Part shown: piece by piece, positions 8,332 through 20,114 of the stretch
Layout: each line of letters starts with the position of its first letter
How positions within the stretch are numbered: the first letter of the stretch is position 1
Source: Burkholderiaceae bacterium
Lineage (GTDB): Bacteria > Pseudomonadota > Gammaproteobacteria > Burkholderiales > Burkholderiaceae_B
Length of the DNA: 64,000 nucleotides
Assembly (NCBI GenBank): GCA_023653055.1
Contig: JAMNXR010000008.1
Coordinates: 68,733 to 132,732, forward strand
Reading direction: 5' to 3'
The notes under the pieces: generated by a model
The model's input: only the letters and a program-made list of their open reading frames with translations
Databases searched by the model: none
What the model was told of the DNA's origin: nothing
Translations under genes and position numbers: made by a program

Positions 8332-9294
8332 ATGTTGTTGCCACGATTGCATGCCGTCACTTGCAGTAGCCCTGCGGGGGTGCATCGCATGGCGTATCAC
8401 GAATGGGGCGACCCTGAAAATAATGAGATCGTTCTCTGTGTCCATGGTTTGACGAGAACAGGCCGGGACTTTGATGCATTAGCGAGAGAGTTGTCTGTTC
8501 GATATCGCGTCATTTGTCCCGATGTGGTCGGACGGGGTCTTTCGGACTGGTTATCTAATCCCTCTTTTTATGCGTTGCCCCAGTACGTTTCGGATATCGT
8601 CACGCTAATTGCGCGACTCCAGCCAGAACGTTTGCACTGGATAGGGACCTCGATGGGGGGACTCATGGGGTTACTGTATGCAGGTGCTTTAGCTCAGGCG
8701 CGTCTTTCTAGTGATATGTTGACGCCTGCACAGCGCCATACACGCTTACCCTCTACGCAATTACGCCTAGATTCGATTGTTTTAAATGACGTCGGTCCAC
8801 ATCTTGAGCCAGCGTCTTTGGCGCGCATTGGATTGTATGTAGGTGAAAAAGTCAGCTTTTCAAGTTTTGACCAAGCGGTTCAATATGTGCAAATGACATG
8901 TGAAAGTTTTGGCCCGCACACACCAGAGCAGTGGGCTAACCTCACCCGCCATGTTTATATTGAGCATGATGGCAACTGGGTGAAACACTATGATCTTTCT
9001 TTAGCCGAGCCCTTTAAGCAATTAACGCCTGAGATCGCAGCGCAGGGTGAGGCAACCCTTTGGGGAGCATTGGCTTCTATCCGTTCACCCATGCAAATTA
9101 TTCGCGGTCAGCTTTCTGATTTGCTGTCTGAACAAACCTGTCAGAAAATGTTACAGCTTCAGCCTCAAGCGCGATTGACACAAATTGCTGGCGTTGGGCA
9201 TGCACCTACCTTGATGGAGAACGACCAAATTAACGTCATCAAAGATTTTTTATACACTCAGGCTGAGCAAGACGCTCAAGCCTTTAGGTGCTAA
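8332..9294 (+). CDS. Alpha/beta-hydrolase fold protein
   Basis: Cytoplasmic hydrolase of 320 residues. The fold signature is complete: oxyanion segment CVHGLTRTGRDF (about residue 36), nucleophile elbow GTSMGG (Ser107), an acid in IIRGQLSDLLSE and the catalytic His in GVGHAPTL. A cap insertion lies between about 115 and 215. It resembles proline-iminopeptidase/haloalkane-dehalogenase-type esterases, but the substrate is not identifiable. It is 4 bases upstream of the PHP-domain gene and probably cotranscribed with it. The start is preceded by a large inverted repeat rather than a normal ribosome site. Confidence 0.85.
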   Translation: MLLPRLHAVTCSSPAGVHRMAYHEWGDPENNEIVLCVHGLTRTGRDFDALARELSVRYRVICPDVVGRGLSDWLSNPSFYALPQYVSDIVTLIARLQPERLHWIGTSMGGLMGLLYAGALAQARLSSDMLTPAQRHTRLPSTQLRLDSIVLNDVGPHLEPASLARIGLYVGEKVSFSSFDQAVQYVQMTCESFGPHTPEQWANLTRHVYIEHDGNWVKHYDLSLAEPFKQLTPEIAAQGEATLWGALASIRSPMQIIRGQLSDLLSEQTCQKMLQLQPQARLTQIAGVGHAPTLMENDQINVIKDFLYTQAEQDAQAFRC

Positions 9295-9298
9295 TACG

Positions 9299-10150
9299 AT
9301 GAATACTTTTGTTGATTCTTTTTGTGCAGACTTGCACTGTCATTCCACCGTATCAGATGGCGTCTTTGCGCCCGACGATTTGGCAAGGCGTGCGAAAGAG
9401 TCCGGCGTGACGCTATGGTCTTTGACGGATCATGACGAGCTCTCTGGTCAAGCGATGGCCATCGAAACGGCCCGTGACATTGGACTGAAATATTTAACCG
9501 GCGTTGAAATTTCTGTCACTTGGGCGCATCAGACAGTGCACATTGTGGGTCTCGGCGTCAATCCAACTGATGCGACGCTTGTTGAAGGACTGCGTGAGAC
9601 GCGAGCGGGTCGAGCGCAGCGTGCACAACGGATTGGCAACCGACTTGCCGCGCTAGGTATGCCAGGTGCCTTTGAGGGGGCCTCAGCTTTTGCAGGTAAC
9701 CCTGAACTCATCAGTCGGACACACTTTGCGCGTTTTTTAGTTCAAGCGGGTTACTTTCCAAACGTACAGTCAGTCTTTGATCGTCTACTCAAAGATGATG
9801 GCCCAGCGCATGAGCCTATGCAATGGGCCACACTTGAGGCGACTGTTCGCTGGATTCACGGTGCAGGTGGCGTCTCTGTCATTGCACATCCGGGTCGTTA
9901 CAAATACTCGCAGACACAATTTGGTGGACTCTTTGATACATTCAAAGACTTAGGCGGAAGTGCAATCGAAGTCATTACGGGCAGTCATACCGTGCCGCAG
10001 TTTAAAGAGTATGCCCAAGTGGCGAGACATTATGGCTTTCAGGCCTCGTGTGGCTCTGATTTTCATAGCCCAGAGGATAGTCGTATCCAACTCGGTAGCC
10101 TGCCACCATTACCTGCAGACCTCAAACCTGTCTGGCAGGATTTGGTGTAA
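9299..10150 (+). CDS. PHP-domain phosphoesterase, YciV/TrpH-like 5'-3' exoribonuclease (RNase AM)
   Basis: Metal-dependent phosphoesterase of 283 residues. PHP motifs are visible: DLHCHSTVSDG at the N terminus, SLTDHDELSG, GVEIS, HIVGLG, VIAHPGRY, and SCGSDFHSP with the last metal ligands. E. coli YciV (RNase AM) of this family trims 5' ends of rRNA and degrades short RNA 5'-3'; that role is likely but transferred. The gene sits directly between the hydrolase and greB with very short spacers, so an operon is probable. The hydrolase-exonuclease-greB order gives no further functional clue. Confidence 0.85.
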   Translation: MNTFVDSFCADLHCHSTVSDGVFAPDDLARRAKESGVTLWSLTDHDELSGQAMAIETARDIGLKYLTGVEISVTWAHQTVHIVGLGVNPTDATLVEGLRETRAGRAQRAQRIGNRLAALGMPGAFEGASAFAGNPELISRTHFARFLVQAGYFPNVQSVFDRLLKDDGPAHEPMQWATLEATVRWIHGAGGVSVIAHPGRYKYSQTQFGGLFDTFKDLGGSAIEVITGSHTVPQFKEYAQVARHYGFQASCGSDFHSPEDSRIQLGSLPPLPADLKPVWQDLV

Positions 10151-10156
10151 TTGACA

Positions 10157-10708
10157 ATGAATAAAGCATTTGTCAAAGAACAAGAGGGCGGTGAGGATGA
10201 CGACCTGCCTGAGGCTCAGGCCTTACCCGCTGGAACAAAAAACTATTTGACGCCTGGGGGCTACAAAGGTTTGCGCGATGAGCTTGCACAACTCATGAAT
10301 GAGGAACGTCCCGCCATGGTTCAGGTGGTATCGTGGGCGGCTTCGAACGGTGATCGCTCTGAGAATGGTGACTACTTATATGGAAAAAAACGTTTACGTG
10401 AAATTGATCGACGGATGCGGTTTTTGACTAAAAGGCTTGAGCTTGCCGAAGTCGTTGATCCTGCGCTACAGACGAACCGTGATCACGTTTTTTTTGGTGC
10501 GACCGTGTTGTACGCTAATCAAGAGGGTGAGGAGCAGCGCGTCACGATCGTTGGTGTAGATGAAGCCGAACCTTTGCAGGGGCGTATCAGCTGGATTTCT
10601 CCTGTCGCACGCGCCCTAACTAAAGCCAAGCTTGGCGATACCGTGACACTCAGAACGCCTGGCGGCATTGAAGAACTCGATATTCTTGATATTTCTTATC
10701 CGGATTGA
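10157..10708 (+). CDS. greB: Transcription elongation factor GreB
   Basis: Binds backtracked RNA polymerase through the secondary channel and stimulates cleavage of the 3' end of the transcript. The block SENGDYLYGKKRLREIDRR is diagnostic for GreB as opposed to GreA. The N-terminal coiled coil is preceded by an acidic extension of about 20-25 residues (EQEGGEDDDLPEAQ) compared with E. coli GreB, giving 183 residues. I take ATG 10157 rather than TTG 10151 in the same frame. Its 3' end overlaps the convergent epimerase gene by 13 bases. Confidence 0.95.
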   Translation: MNKAFVKEQEGGEDDDLPEAQALPAGTKNYLTPGGYKGLRDELAQLMNEERPAMVQVVSWAASNGDRSENGDYLYGKKRLREIDRRMRFLTKRLELAEVVDPALQTNRDHVFFGATVLYANQEGEEQRVTIVGVDEAEPLQGRISWISPVARALTKAKLGDTVTLRTPGGIEELDILDISYPD

Positions 10709-11562
10709 ATTATTGAAGCGTAGCCGGCAAGGCTGTCAGGCCATTTGAAATCAAAGCCGGATGCACGAAGCCTCGCATTACTGAGACGCTTGCTTCCGAC
10801 AAATCTAGGTGCTACAGCTTCTGGCGGCGTAGGTCCATCTACGAGACGTGCCAAGTTTTCATACAAAGTACGTAAAGGCATTGGCGTACTATCCGTCACA
10901 AGGTATGTACGCATGGGATCTGGCAGACTCATGAGGTGCACGATGGCGTTTGCAGCATCCTCCACATGAATACGATTGGCCCAATGTGTGGGTGAGGAGG
11001 GCGCACCCACTTCACCAAGCTTAAGTTTTTCCAGCAAGCTTGCGCGTCCAGGGCCATAAATTCCGGATAACCTGAGGCAGAGGGTCTTGATGTTGTGTGC
11101 ATTGCCAAATTGGTGCAGCCAGTCTTCACTTTCAAGCAAAATCCGACCGTTAAAGTTTTGTGGATTGACTGTGGTGACTTCGTCGACCCACTCATCACCG
11201 TGTTCGCCATATACCGCACTCGACGAAACGAACAAGATACGCTTTAAAGCAGGATTAAATGCGCTTTTAACAACATTTTTTAAACCATTAAAGTAAACAT
11301 CCCGATATGCTGACTCGGTACGTACATCGGGGGCAGCGGAAAAGAGTATGTGGGTAATACCTGTAGGGAGCATGACCAGCGTTTCGGGCTTGGACAAATC
11401 CGCCACATGCCAGTTAAAACCTGCCGCTTGCGCGACGGCTAGATTTGTAGACCGCTTGAGCCCCCAGACGTCGCGACCAGGTTGTTGTAAAACGATATTT
11501 GCGACTCGACAGCCAAGATCTCCACACCCTGCAATCAACAATCGGATGGGTTCGTTTGTCAT
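10696..11562 (-). CDS. NAD(P)-dependent epimerase/dehydratase, extended SDR family
   Basis: Rossmann-fold protein of 288 residues with the dinucleotide motif LIAGCGDLGCRVA at the N terminus, ILFVSSSAVYGEHGDEWVDE in the middle and LRLSGIYGPGRASLLEKL, as in YeeZ-like/NAD-dependent epimerases. The usual Y-x-x-x-K pair is not evident after VYG (YGEHG), so catalysis may differ from classical SDRs. It is downstream of and overlaps the methyltransferase gene by 4 bases (coupled translation) and its 3' end overlaps greB. Substrate unknown. Confidence 0.82.
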   Translation of the reverse strand: MTNEPIRLLIAGCGDLGCRVANIVLQQPGRDVWGLKRSTNLAVAQAAGFNWHVADLSKPETLVMLPTGITHILFSAAPDVRTESAYRDVYFNGLKNVVKSAFNPALKRILFVSSSAVYGEHGDEWVDEVTTVNPQNFNGRILLESEDWLHQFGNAHNIKTLCLRLSGIYGPGRASLLEKLKLGEVGAPSSPTHWANRIHVEDAANAIVHLMSLPDPMRTYLVTDSTPMPLRTLYENLARLVDGPTPPEAVAPRFVGSKRLSNARLRASGFDFKWPDSLAGYASIIQSG

Positions 11563-12410
11563 GATTGAATCCCTGACAAATTTGGTATATCTGGAACAAA
11601 AAATCGTTCTTTTAGTTCTTCGAGCCCCAAACGTTCTAGTAATGCCTCAAGGCGTGCGATGGTATGGGGTTTAGGCGGCCCTTTTCGTTGTGCGATCAAC
11701 AACTCATTTTTCATAGAGTGTTCCCAGCCTACGAGTTCTGTCACCGTCACTTGATAACCATGTGCTTCAAGTTGTAAGCAGCGCAACGTATTGGTGACTT
11801 GACTACCAAATTCACGCGTGTGTAGCGGATGCCTCCAAATTTCTGCTAGCGGGTCTTTCAGTTGCTGCGCTTTGTGCTTACGCAGGACGCCCGCTACTTC
11901 AGCCTGACAGCAAGGCACTAACACCATAAATTCAGCACGTTTCGCTAGGCCAAAGCGTATCGCATCATCTGTGGCGGTGTTGCATGCGTGAAGTGCCGTC
12001 ACAATATCGACTTCAGCTGGCAAGGAAGGCGATGCGATCGATTGAGCAACCGATTCGTTTAAGAAACGCATTTGATTAAAGCCGAGATCTTGCGCCAGTT
12101 TTTTTGTTTGTTCAACAAGTTCTGAGCGCGTTTCGATGCCCACCATTGTTGCGAGTGGCGCATGATGTCGCAAATAGAGATCAACAAGTATAAATCCTAG
12201 GTAGGATTTACCCGCACCATGATCTACCACGCAAAAGCCATTTCGTTTGCTTTGAACGTATTTAAGCAGGGGTTCAATAAATTGAAATAAGTGATAAACC
12301 TGTTTAAGTTTGCGCCTACTGTCTTGATTGAGCTTGCCATCCCGCGTCAAGATGTGCAGTGCTTTGAGCAACTCAATAGATTGTTCTGGGCGGATTTCTG
12401 GGGTCGACAT
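11559..12410 (-). CDS. Class I SAM-dependent methyltransferase-like protein (Methyltransf_32 type)
   Basis: Protein of 283 residues from ATG 12410 (MSTPEI); an ATG at 12428 would add six residues. It has an N-terminal helical part and a Rossmann core with VVDHGAGKSYLGFIL as motif I, VGIETRSELVEQ as the acidic loop, DIVTALHACNTATDDAI, and LVPCCQAEV. This combination (GAGKSYL, ALHAC, PCC) fits the Methyltransf_32 family found with some tRNA/RNA-related or uncharacterised proteins. Substrate unknown. It overlaps the epimerase start by 4 bases and is divergent from the Tgl-like gene with about 80 bases between starts. Confidence 0.75.
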   Translation of the reverse strand: MSTPEIRPEQSIELLKALHILTRDGKLNQDSRRKLKQVYHLFQFIEPLLKYVQSKRNGFCVVDHGAGKSYLGFILVDLYLRHHAPLATMVGIETRSELVEQTKKLAQDLGFNQMRFLNESVAQSIASPSLPAEVDIVTALHACNTATDDAIRFGLAKRAEFMVLVPCCQAEVAGVLRKHKAQQLKDPLAEIWRHPLHTREFGSQVTNTLRCLQLEAHGYQVTVTELVGWEHSMKNELLIAQRKGPPKPHTIARLEALLERLGLEELKERFFVPDIPNLSGIQS

Positions 12411-12490
12411 AGAGTGGGTGTATGACATAAAGTACTTGTGGAGGCATAGTTATGTCGAATAAAGGTTTAACTTAGGAGATCTTTATCTCA

Positions 12491-13636
12491 ATGGCTGATT
12501 ATTCAAAACATAAGATAGAGGGGCTCGAGGGCATCTGCGTGCTGTATGAACATGAACAGCACGCAAGACTCGCGGCTTCTGAAATCAACAGCTGGTGCCA
12601 AGCATTAGGAGCACAAGCTTACCTCAATATTGCGCTCATTTCGTACCAGGGACAGTCAGTTGTGCACGTCACGGCTGCTCCGGTGTTGCATGACTTAACA
12701 CCTGACTACAGGACGATTCACTTAAGTAAAACGCTCGGACTAGATACTATCAATCAACCTGAGCATTTAGACCTTGAGATTCTACTTTGCCTCTCTCGCT
12801 CACCTATTGCTTATTGTTTTCCATCAATCGCTGAGCTCAAAGCGGCAGTGCGCGTTCGTCATTTTGCTGTTGACGCTGCAAGACGGACTGAATTGGCCTT
12901 CAATCCTGATGGTTTTGAACGTCCAAAAGAGTGTTGGACGTATGTTGAAGGTAGTGGATTTTTATTAAACCCTGGTGCAGATATGGTTGAAGCATTAATC
13001 AAAACGACTCAGCCTGAAGTGTCTGGTCAGCAGCTTTATACGTTTTCTTGTGGTCGAGCAGCGGAGTACATCATGTTGCTTTCGATTGCTCAAGAACTAA
13101 AACTCCACAACCCCGAACTTTATGCCGCTCTTCAGAAACAGTGGCAAACGCGTGCGCTTTTAGCCGATGATTTTAATGATGCATTCATTTACGAAGTCGG
13201 AACGCTAGAAAAACCACTACCGATGCAGTTTTATGTGCCGGGTTGTCGACTTTGGTTTCGCAATCCTGATAGTCACTCTGCGGATGTTGAAGGCTTTGAG
13301 GGATCTTGGGTGGTTTATCACGGAGGTGGTGAATTTTGTAACCTTTGGGAGCGAACCAAACCCTTCACTATGATTGATAAATGTTTAGAGATATACCATT
13401 GGCGTAATGGTGTCTTTTACGATGCAGACGGTGTGCTCAAAATGAATGAAGATATTGTTCGGGATAAGGTCGCAGAAACTAAAAAATCAGCGGTTGAGAC
13501 GAATCGTATTGTTGCAAAAATGATGCGTTATCGGGATGTCAGGGGTGTTTATCAGGAGGGTGGCTGTATCGATGCTTCTCGTGATGTTGTGCGATGGGTC
13601 TGTCCAAATACCTCTGATCTCGTATTAGGCACCTAG
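12491..13636 (+). CDS. Transglutaminase (Bacillus Tgl)-like protein, divergent active site
   Basis: Protein of 381 residues that I match to the spore-coat protein-glutamine gamma-glutamyltransferase Tgl of Bacillus. Shared blocks: FPSIAELKAAVRVR...VDAARR (Tgl SIAEL...R...IVAAAKTL), a FERPKECWTYVEGSGFLLNP segment, QLYTFSCGRAAEYIM with Cys187 matching the Tgl nucleophile (FYAFECATAI), GCRLWFRNPD (GDCLYFKNPE) and MIDKCLE (IIDKLN). In my manual alignment the Tgl Glu187 and His200 positions become Ser272 and Asn284/Leu285. The first ~100 residues are not in Tgl and I do not recognise them. An AGGAG ribosome site precedes the ATG. A cross-linking enzyme, a cysteine hydrolase or an inactive binding protein are all possible. 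Confidence 0.65.
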   Translation: MADYSKHKIEGLEGICVLYEHEQHARLAASEINSWCQALGAQAYLNIALISYQGQSVVHVTAAPVLHDLTPDYRTIHLSKTLGLDTINQPEHLDLEILLCLSRSPIAYCFPSIAELKAAVRVRHFAVDAARRTELAFNPDGFERPKECWTYVEGSGFLLNPGADMVEALIKTTQPEVSGQQLYTFSCGRAAEYIMLLSIAQELKLHNPELYAALQKQWQTRALLADDFNDAFIYEVGTLEKPLPMQFYVPGCRLWFRNPDSHSADVEGFEGSWVVYHGGGEFCNLWERTKPFTMIDKCLEIYHWRNGVFYDADGVLKMNEDIVRDKVAETKKSAVETNRIVAKMMRYRDVRGVYQEGGCIDASRDVVRWVCPNTSDLVLGT

Positions 13637-13689
13637 AAAGGAGCAAGATCGCTACAATTGCACAGTAATGATCCGCTGGAAAGACAACG

Positions 13690-15941
<2,252 letters not shown>

Positions 15942-15955
15942 GTTTCGGTGCTGAT

Positions 15956-17296
15956 TTATTTCCCAGATCTATTTTTTTCAAGTGCCAGATAGGCCTGTGT
16001 TTCTTTGATCACAACACCAGACAAGAGCACGATACCAATTAGATTGGGGAAGGCCATGAGACCGTTAACCACATCTGACACTGCCCAGACAAGATCAAGC
16101 GAGACTACGGTGCCAATCATGACAAAGGCCGTATAAAGGCAACGATATGGCCAAATGATACGTTTACCTAAGGCGTATTGCGCGCATTTTTCGCCGTAGT
16201 AACTCCATCCTAAAATTGTAGAGTAAGCAAAAAACATTAAACCAATCGTTACGATCCATCCACCAGGCCCAGGCAGCATGGTGTCAAACGTTTGTGCTGT
16301 CAGCGCAGCACCGGTGACCCCAGAGGTAAATTGTCCACCCATCACTAAAACAATGCCTGTAATGGAGCACACAATAATCGTATCGATAAATGTACCGGTC
16401 ATGGAAACAAGTGCTTGTTTGACGGGTTGATCTGTTTTTGCCGCAGCGGCCGCGATTGGGGCTGTCCCAAGTCCAGCTTCGTTAGAAAATACGCCGCGTG
16501 CGACGCCGTAACGAATCACCGTACCTAGCGCCCCGCCTGCAACAGCTGTACCTGTAAATGCATCGGTCATGATGAGACACAATGCAGGCCAGAGACCTTC
16601 GATATTCGTGACAATGACTGCGAGACCACCCAACAGATAGACGGCTGCCATAAAAGGAACAATGACGGCCGTGACACGACCAATACTTTTGATTCCACCC
16701 AAAATAACGAGGGCTGTAATTGATGTCAATACAATCCCGGTCAACCATCCCGAGACGCCAAACGTCGACAGCATGGACTGTGCTAGAGAGTTTGACTGCA
16801 CGGAAGCACCTGTCCCTAAGGCCGCCACCATACCAAATACGGCAAACATCATGCCGAGCCACTTCATGTTTAAACCCAGGGAGATGTAATACATTGGTCC
16901 CCCCGACATTGATCCGTCCGCCTCTTTGACTCTGTACTTTACAGCGAGCAGTCCTTCGGCGTATTTGGTGGCCATGCCAAAAAAGGCACTCGCCCACATC
17001 CAAAAGAGCGCACCTGGACCGCCTAGTACGACGGCGGTCGCCACGCCTGCGATATTTCCAGTCCCGATTGTGGCGGCTAGTGCGGTCATCAGCGACTGAA
17101 ACTGGGAAATGTCACCGGGAAGATTGGGATTTTTACCCTTTGAAAAGGCCATCGCAAGCGCCGCTGGCAATAGACGAATTTGCAGTGCGCCGAGTCTGAT
17201 CGTCAGGTATATCCCGGTTCCGACGAGTAAAACCAAAAGAATCGGGCCCCAGACGATTCCGCCAAGGGTATGAAATAAAATAGTAAGTTGTTCCAA
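15956..17296 (-). CDS. Sodium:alanine/glycine symporter, AGCS family
   Basis: Inner-membrane amino-acid:Na+ symporter of 446 residues with about 11 hydrophobic helices. Family landmarks: IGTGNIAGVATAV, GPGALFWMWASAFFGMATKYAE and SNEAGLGTAPIAAAAAKT. I place the start at TTG 17296 because GAGGAG lies 6 bases upstream and family homology begins just after it; the ATG at 17434 in the ORF track would add 46 unrelated residues that cover a hairpin-rich leader. The use of TTG with a strong ribosome site and structured leader suggests translational control. Substrate (Ala, Gly or D-Ala) not resolved. Confidence 0.9.
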   Translation of the reverse strand: MEQLTILFHTLGGIVWGPILLVLLVGTGIYLTIRLGALQIRLLPAALAMAFSKGKNPNLPGDISQFQSLMTALAATIGTGNIAGVATAVVLGGPGALFWMWASAFFGMATKYAEGLLAVKYRVKEADGSMSGGPMYYISLGLNMKWLGMMFAVFGMVAALGTGASVQSNSLAQSMLSTFGVSGWLTGIVLTSITALVILGGIKSIGRVTAVIVPFMAAVYLLGGLAVIVTNIEGLWPALCLIMTDAFTGTAVAGGALGTVIRYGVARGVFSNEAGLGTAPIAAAAAKTDQPVKQALVSMTGTFIDTIIVCSITGIVLVMGGQFTSGVTGAALTAQTFDTMLPGPGGWIVTIGLMFFAYSTILGWSYYGEKCAQYALGKRIIWPYRCLYTAFVMIGTVVSLDLVWAVSDVVNGLMAFPNLIGIVLLSGVVIKETQAYLALEKNRSGK

Positions 17297-17319
17297 CTTT
17301 TTCTCCTCGTATTGTTTCA

Positions 17320-17351
17320 ATGCGTTCAGCTTGGTCGCTGACCCTGCGCAT
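17320..17351 (-). promoter_or_regulatory. Structured leader upstream of the AGCS symporter
   Basis: In the transcript of the symporter, arms ATGCG/CGCAT and TCAGC/GCTGA form a two-part stem with an internal loop and a 6-base loop, ending about 12 bases before the GAGGAG ribosome site. Further upstream a small GGGC-AAAACC-GCCC stem is followed by TTTTT. Glycine riboswitches often precede AGCS genes, but the glycine-aptamer consensus is not seen here. Confidence 0.45.
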
Positions 17352-17452
17352 GATAGGTACGAAGAATCTAAAAAGGGCGGTTTTGCCCGAGTTGTTACAC
17401 TGAAAACATATCTATCAAGATGTAACTCCATCATTTACTAAAGTAGCCTACC

Positions 17453-19057
17453 GTGATAACAGCTTCAAACCTAGCTATACAGTTCGGACCTAAGCCCCTC
17501 TTTGAAAACGTCAACGTCAAGTTTGGGGAGGGCAACCGCTATGGTCTGATTGGCGCCAACGGCTCTGGCAAGTCCACGTTGATGAAAATCATTGGTGGGG
17601 ATCTGGACTCTACTGCGGGCAATGTGCACTTAGAGCCAGGCTTACGTCTGGGTAAGTTGCGCCAAGATCAGTTTGCTTTTGAGGATTTCCGCGTATTGGA
17701 TGTCGTCCTCATGGGACACACTGAAATGTGGGAAGCCATGTCGCAACGTGACGCTATTTATGCCAACGCGGATGCGACCGACGAAGACTATATGCGCGCT
17801 GCGGATCTGGAAGCTAGGTTTGCTGAGTACGATGGGTACACCGCAGAGGCACGTGCGGGTGAACTCCTGCTTGGACTTGAGTTTCCGGTCGAACAGCATC
17901 AGCTTCCGATGAGAGAAATTGCACCGGGATGGAAGCTTAGGGTGCTATTGGCTCAGGCGCTTTTTTCAAATCCAGATGTATTGCTACTTGATGAGCCCAC
18001 CAACAACCTCGACATCAACACGATTCGTTGGTTAGAAAATGTGCTCAATGGTTATCAGAGCACGATGATTATTATTAGTCACGATCGTCACTTTTTAAAT
18101 CAAGTGTGTACGCACATGGCGGACTTGGATTTTGGTGAACTACGTGTCTATCCTGGCAACTACGATGACTACATGTTGGCCTCGACGCAAGCGCGTGAGC
18201 GCGTGTCCAATGCCAATGCCAAGGCAAAAGAACGCGTGAGTGAATTGCAGGATTTCGTGCGTCGCTTTTCAGCCAATAAATCTAAAGCACGTCAGGCAAC
18301 TTCGCGACTCAAACAAATCGATCGCATTAAGTCGGCTCAGATTGAAGTCAAGCCCTCATCCCGTCAAAATCCATTTATTCGGTTTGAGCAGCTCAAAATG
18401 CTTCACCGTCAGGCGGTCACGCTTGAATCAATTGAAAAGAGTTTTGATGCGCCCGTCATCCGTCCCTTTTCTTCTATGGTTGAAGCGGGTGAAAAAATTG
18501 CGATCATTGGTGCAAACGGTGCAGGTAAAACCACGCTTTTACGTATGTTGGCGCTAGACTTAGCACCAGACCGTGGGACCGTAAAGTGGTCTGAAAATGC
18601 CGACTTAGGGTATATGGCGCAAGACGTATCTGAGCTTTTTACGGACAAGGACAGCAATCTGTTCGAGTGGATGACGCACTATCGCCAACCTTCTGATGAC
18701 GATCAATCTATCCGCTCTATTTTGGGTCGACTATTGTTCTCGGCGGACGATTTACCTAAAGCCCCCCCTGTTTTATCGGGTGGCGAAAAAAATCGTATGA
18801 CCTTTGGTCGCTTAATGCTAAGAAAACACAACGTTATGTTGCTTGACGAGCCAACCAATCACCTCGATATGGAATCAATCGAGTCACTTCAGCTTGCCCT
18901 AGACAAATATCCTGGTACGCTATTTTTCGTCTCCCATGACCGTGAGTTTGTTTCTGCACTCGCCACACGTATTTGGGAAATTCAGCCCACTGGCCAGGTG
19001 ACGGATTATCGCGGACCTTACGAAGAGTTTCTGGCCTCAAAAGGCATTGAGGACTGA
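17453..19057 (+). CDS. ABC-F family ATPase (YbiT-like)
   Basis: Soluble protein of 534 residues with two ABC domains and no membrane part, length and layout as E. coli YbiT. Domain 1: Walker A GANGSGKS, a signature degenerate from LSGG ([16 protein letters not shown]), Walker [12 protein letters not shown]. The linker (about 245-325) is the charged, helical P-site tRNA-interaction motif of ABC-F proteins. Domain 2: GANGAGKT, canonical [30 protein letters not shown] proteins act on the ribosome to relieve stalled states. GTG start at 17453; divergent from the symporter and 7 bases upstream of tsaD, hence probably cotranscribed with it. Confidence 0.92.
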   Translation: MITASNLAIQFGPKPLFENVNVKFGEGNRYGLIGANGSGKSTLMKIIGGDLDSTAGNVHLEPGLRLGKLRQDQFAFEDFRVLDVVLMGHTEMWEAMSQRDAIYANADATDEDYMRAADLEARFAEYDGYTAEARAGELLLGLEFPVEQHQLPMREIAPGWKLRVLLAQALFSNPDVLLLDEPTNNLDINTIRWLENVLNGYQSTMIIISHDRHFLNQVCTHMADLDFGELRVYPGNYDDYMLASTQARERVSNANAKAKERVSELQDFVRRFSANKSKARQATSRLKQIDRIKSAQIEVKPSSRQNPFIRFEQLKMLHRQAVTLESIEKSFDAPVIRPFSSMVEAGEKIAIIGANGAGKTTLLRMLALDLAPDRGTVKWSENADLGYMAQDVSELFTDKDSNLFEWMTHYRQPSDDDQSIRSILGRLLFSADDLPKAPPVLSGGEKNRMTFGRLMLRKHNVMLLDEPTNHLDMESIESLQLALDKYPGTLFFVSHDREFVSALATRIWEIQPTGQVTDYRGPYEEFLASKGIED

Positions 19058-19064
19058 TGTTCAT

Positions 19065-20099
19065 ATGATTGTGCTTGGTTTTGAAAGTTCATGCGATGAG
19101 ACTGGCGTCGCACTCGTATGCACTGAAAAGGGCTTGCTTGCGCATGCGCTGCACACGCAAGTCGCGATGCATGCGGCGTATGGTGGTGTCGTGCCTGAAC
19201 TTGCCTCGCGTGACCATGTGCGTCGCATTATTCCCCTTACACGCGCTGTGTTAGCGGAGACTGGCCTTACTCTCCAAGACGTTGGGGCGGTGGCGTACAC
19301 CGCGGGACCAGGCTTAGCGGGCGCCTTGTTGGTGGGGGCCAGCGTCGCGCAGTCGCTGGCCTGGTCGCTAGATTTACCCGCCATTGCGATTCACCACCTT
19401 GAGGGGCATTTGCTCTCACCGCGTCTTGCCGACCCTTGCCCCGAATTCCCCTTTGTAGCGTTATTGGTATCGGGGGGGCATACACAACTGATGCGTGTCG
19501 ACGATGTGGGGTGTTACACCTTATTGGGTGAAACCATGGATGACGCAGCGGGTGAAGCGTTTGATAAAACGGCAAAACTTCTAGGGCTAGGCTATCCCGG
19601 GGGCCCCGCACTTGCACACCTGGCCGAGCAGGGCAATGCTGAGGCGATTACATTGCCACGACCCATGCTTCACAGCGGCAATTTGGACTTTAGCTTTAGC
19701 GGTCTCAAAACGGCAGTATTGACGCGTTTGAAAACCGCTCAGACACAAGCAATCGTGAGTGAAACCTTGGCTGCAGATCTCGCCGCGGCGACACAGGCAG
19801 CCATTGTCGATGTGCTGGTTGCAAAGTCCGTTTTAGCGCTCGATCAAACAGGTCTTAAGCGCCTAGTGGTGGCAGGTGGCGTCGGTGCCAATCGACAGTT
19901 ACGCAGCAAATTGGCGCTAGCATTGAAAAAACGCAAGGCCGAGGCTTTTTTTCCACCTTTAGACCTATGCACGGATAACGGTGCGATGATTGCCTTTGCG
20001 GCAGCGCAACGCATTTCAAAAGGCTTAGTAGATTTAGCGGATAAAAGACACGGCTTTGATGTCCGTCCCCGTTGGGACCTCGCTACGACTGCAACTTGA
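19065..20099 (+). CDS. tsaD: tRNA N6-threonylcarbamoyladenosine transferase TsaD
   Basis: Catalytic subunit that attaches the threonylcarbamoyl group to A37 of ANN-decoding tRNAs. ATG 19065 ([14 protein letters not shown]) is the family start; the ORF-track start adds six residues. Features: [28 protein letters not shown], the metal-binding [39 protein letters not shown] and CTDNGAMIA. Length 344 is normal. The expected partners TsaB, TsaC and TsaE are not in this window. Confidence 0.96.
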   Translation: MIVLGFESSCDETGVALVCTEKGLLAHALHTQVAMHAAYGGVVPELASRDHVRRIIPLTRAVLAETGLTLQDVGAVAYTAGPGLAGALLVGASVAQSLAWSLDLPAIAIHHLEGHLLSPRLADPCPEFPFVALLVSGGHTQLMRVDDVGCYTLLGETMDDAAGEAFDKTAKLLGLGYPGGPALAHLAEQGNAEAITLPRPMLHSGNLDFSFSGLKTAVLTRLKTAQTQAIVSETLAADLAAATQAAIVDVLVAKSVLALDQTGLKRLVVAGGVGANRQLRSKLALALKKRKAEAFFPPLDLCTDNGAMIAFAAAQRISKGLVDLADKRHGFDVRPRWDLATTAT

Positions 20100-20114
20100 G
20101 GTGACGCGCAGATT

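Noticed and set aside
16482-17003. 173-residue minus-strand ORF in the symporter region
   Set aside because: It is another frame of the same strand as the AGCS gene and encodes no plausible protein.
17297-17452. Glycine riboswitch upstream of the AGCS symporter
   Set aside because: The conserved glycine aptamer core sequences are not found; only generic hairpins are present.
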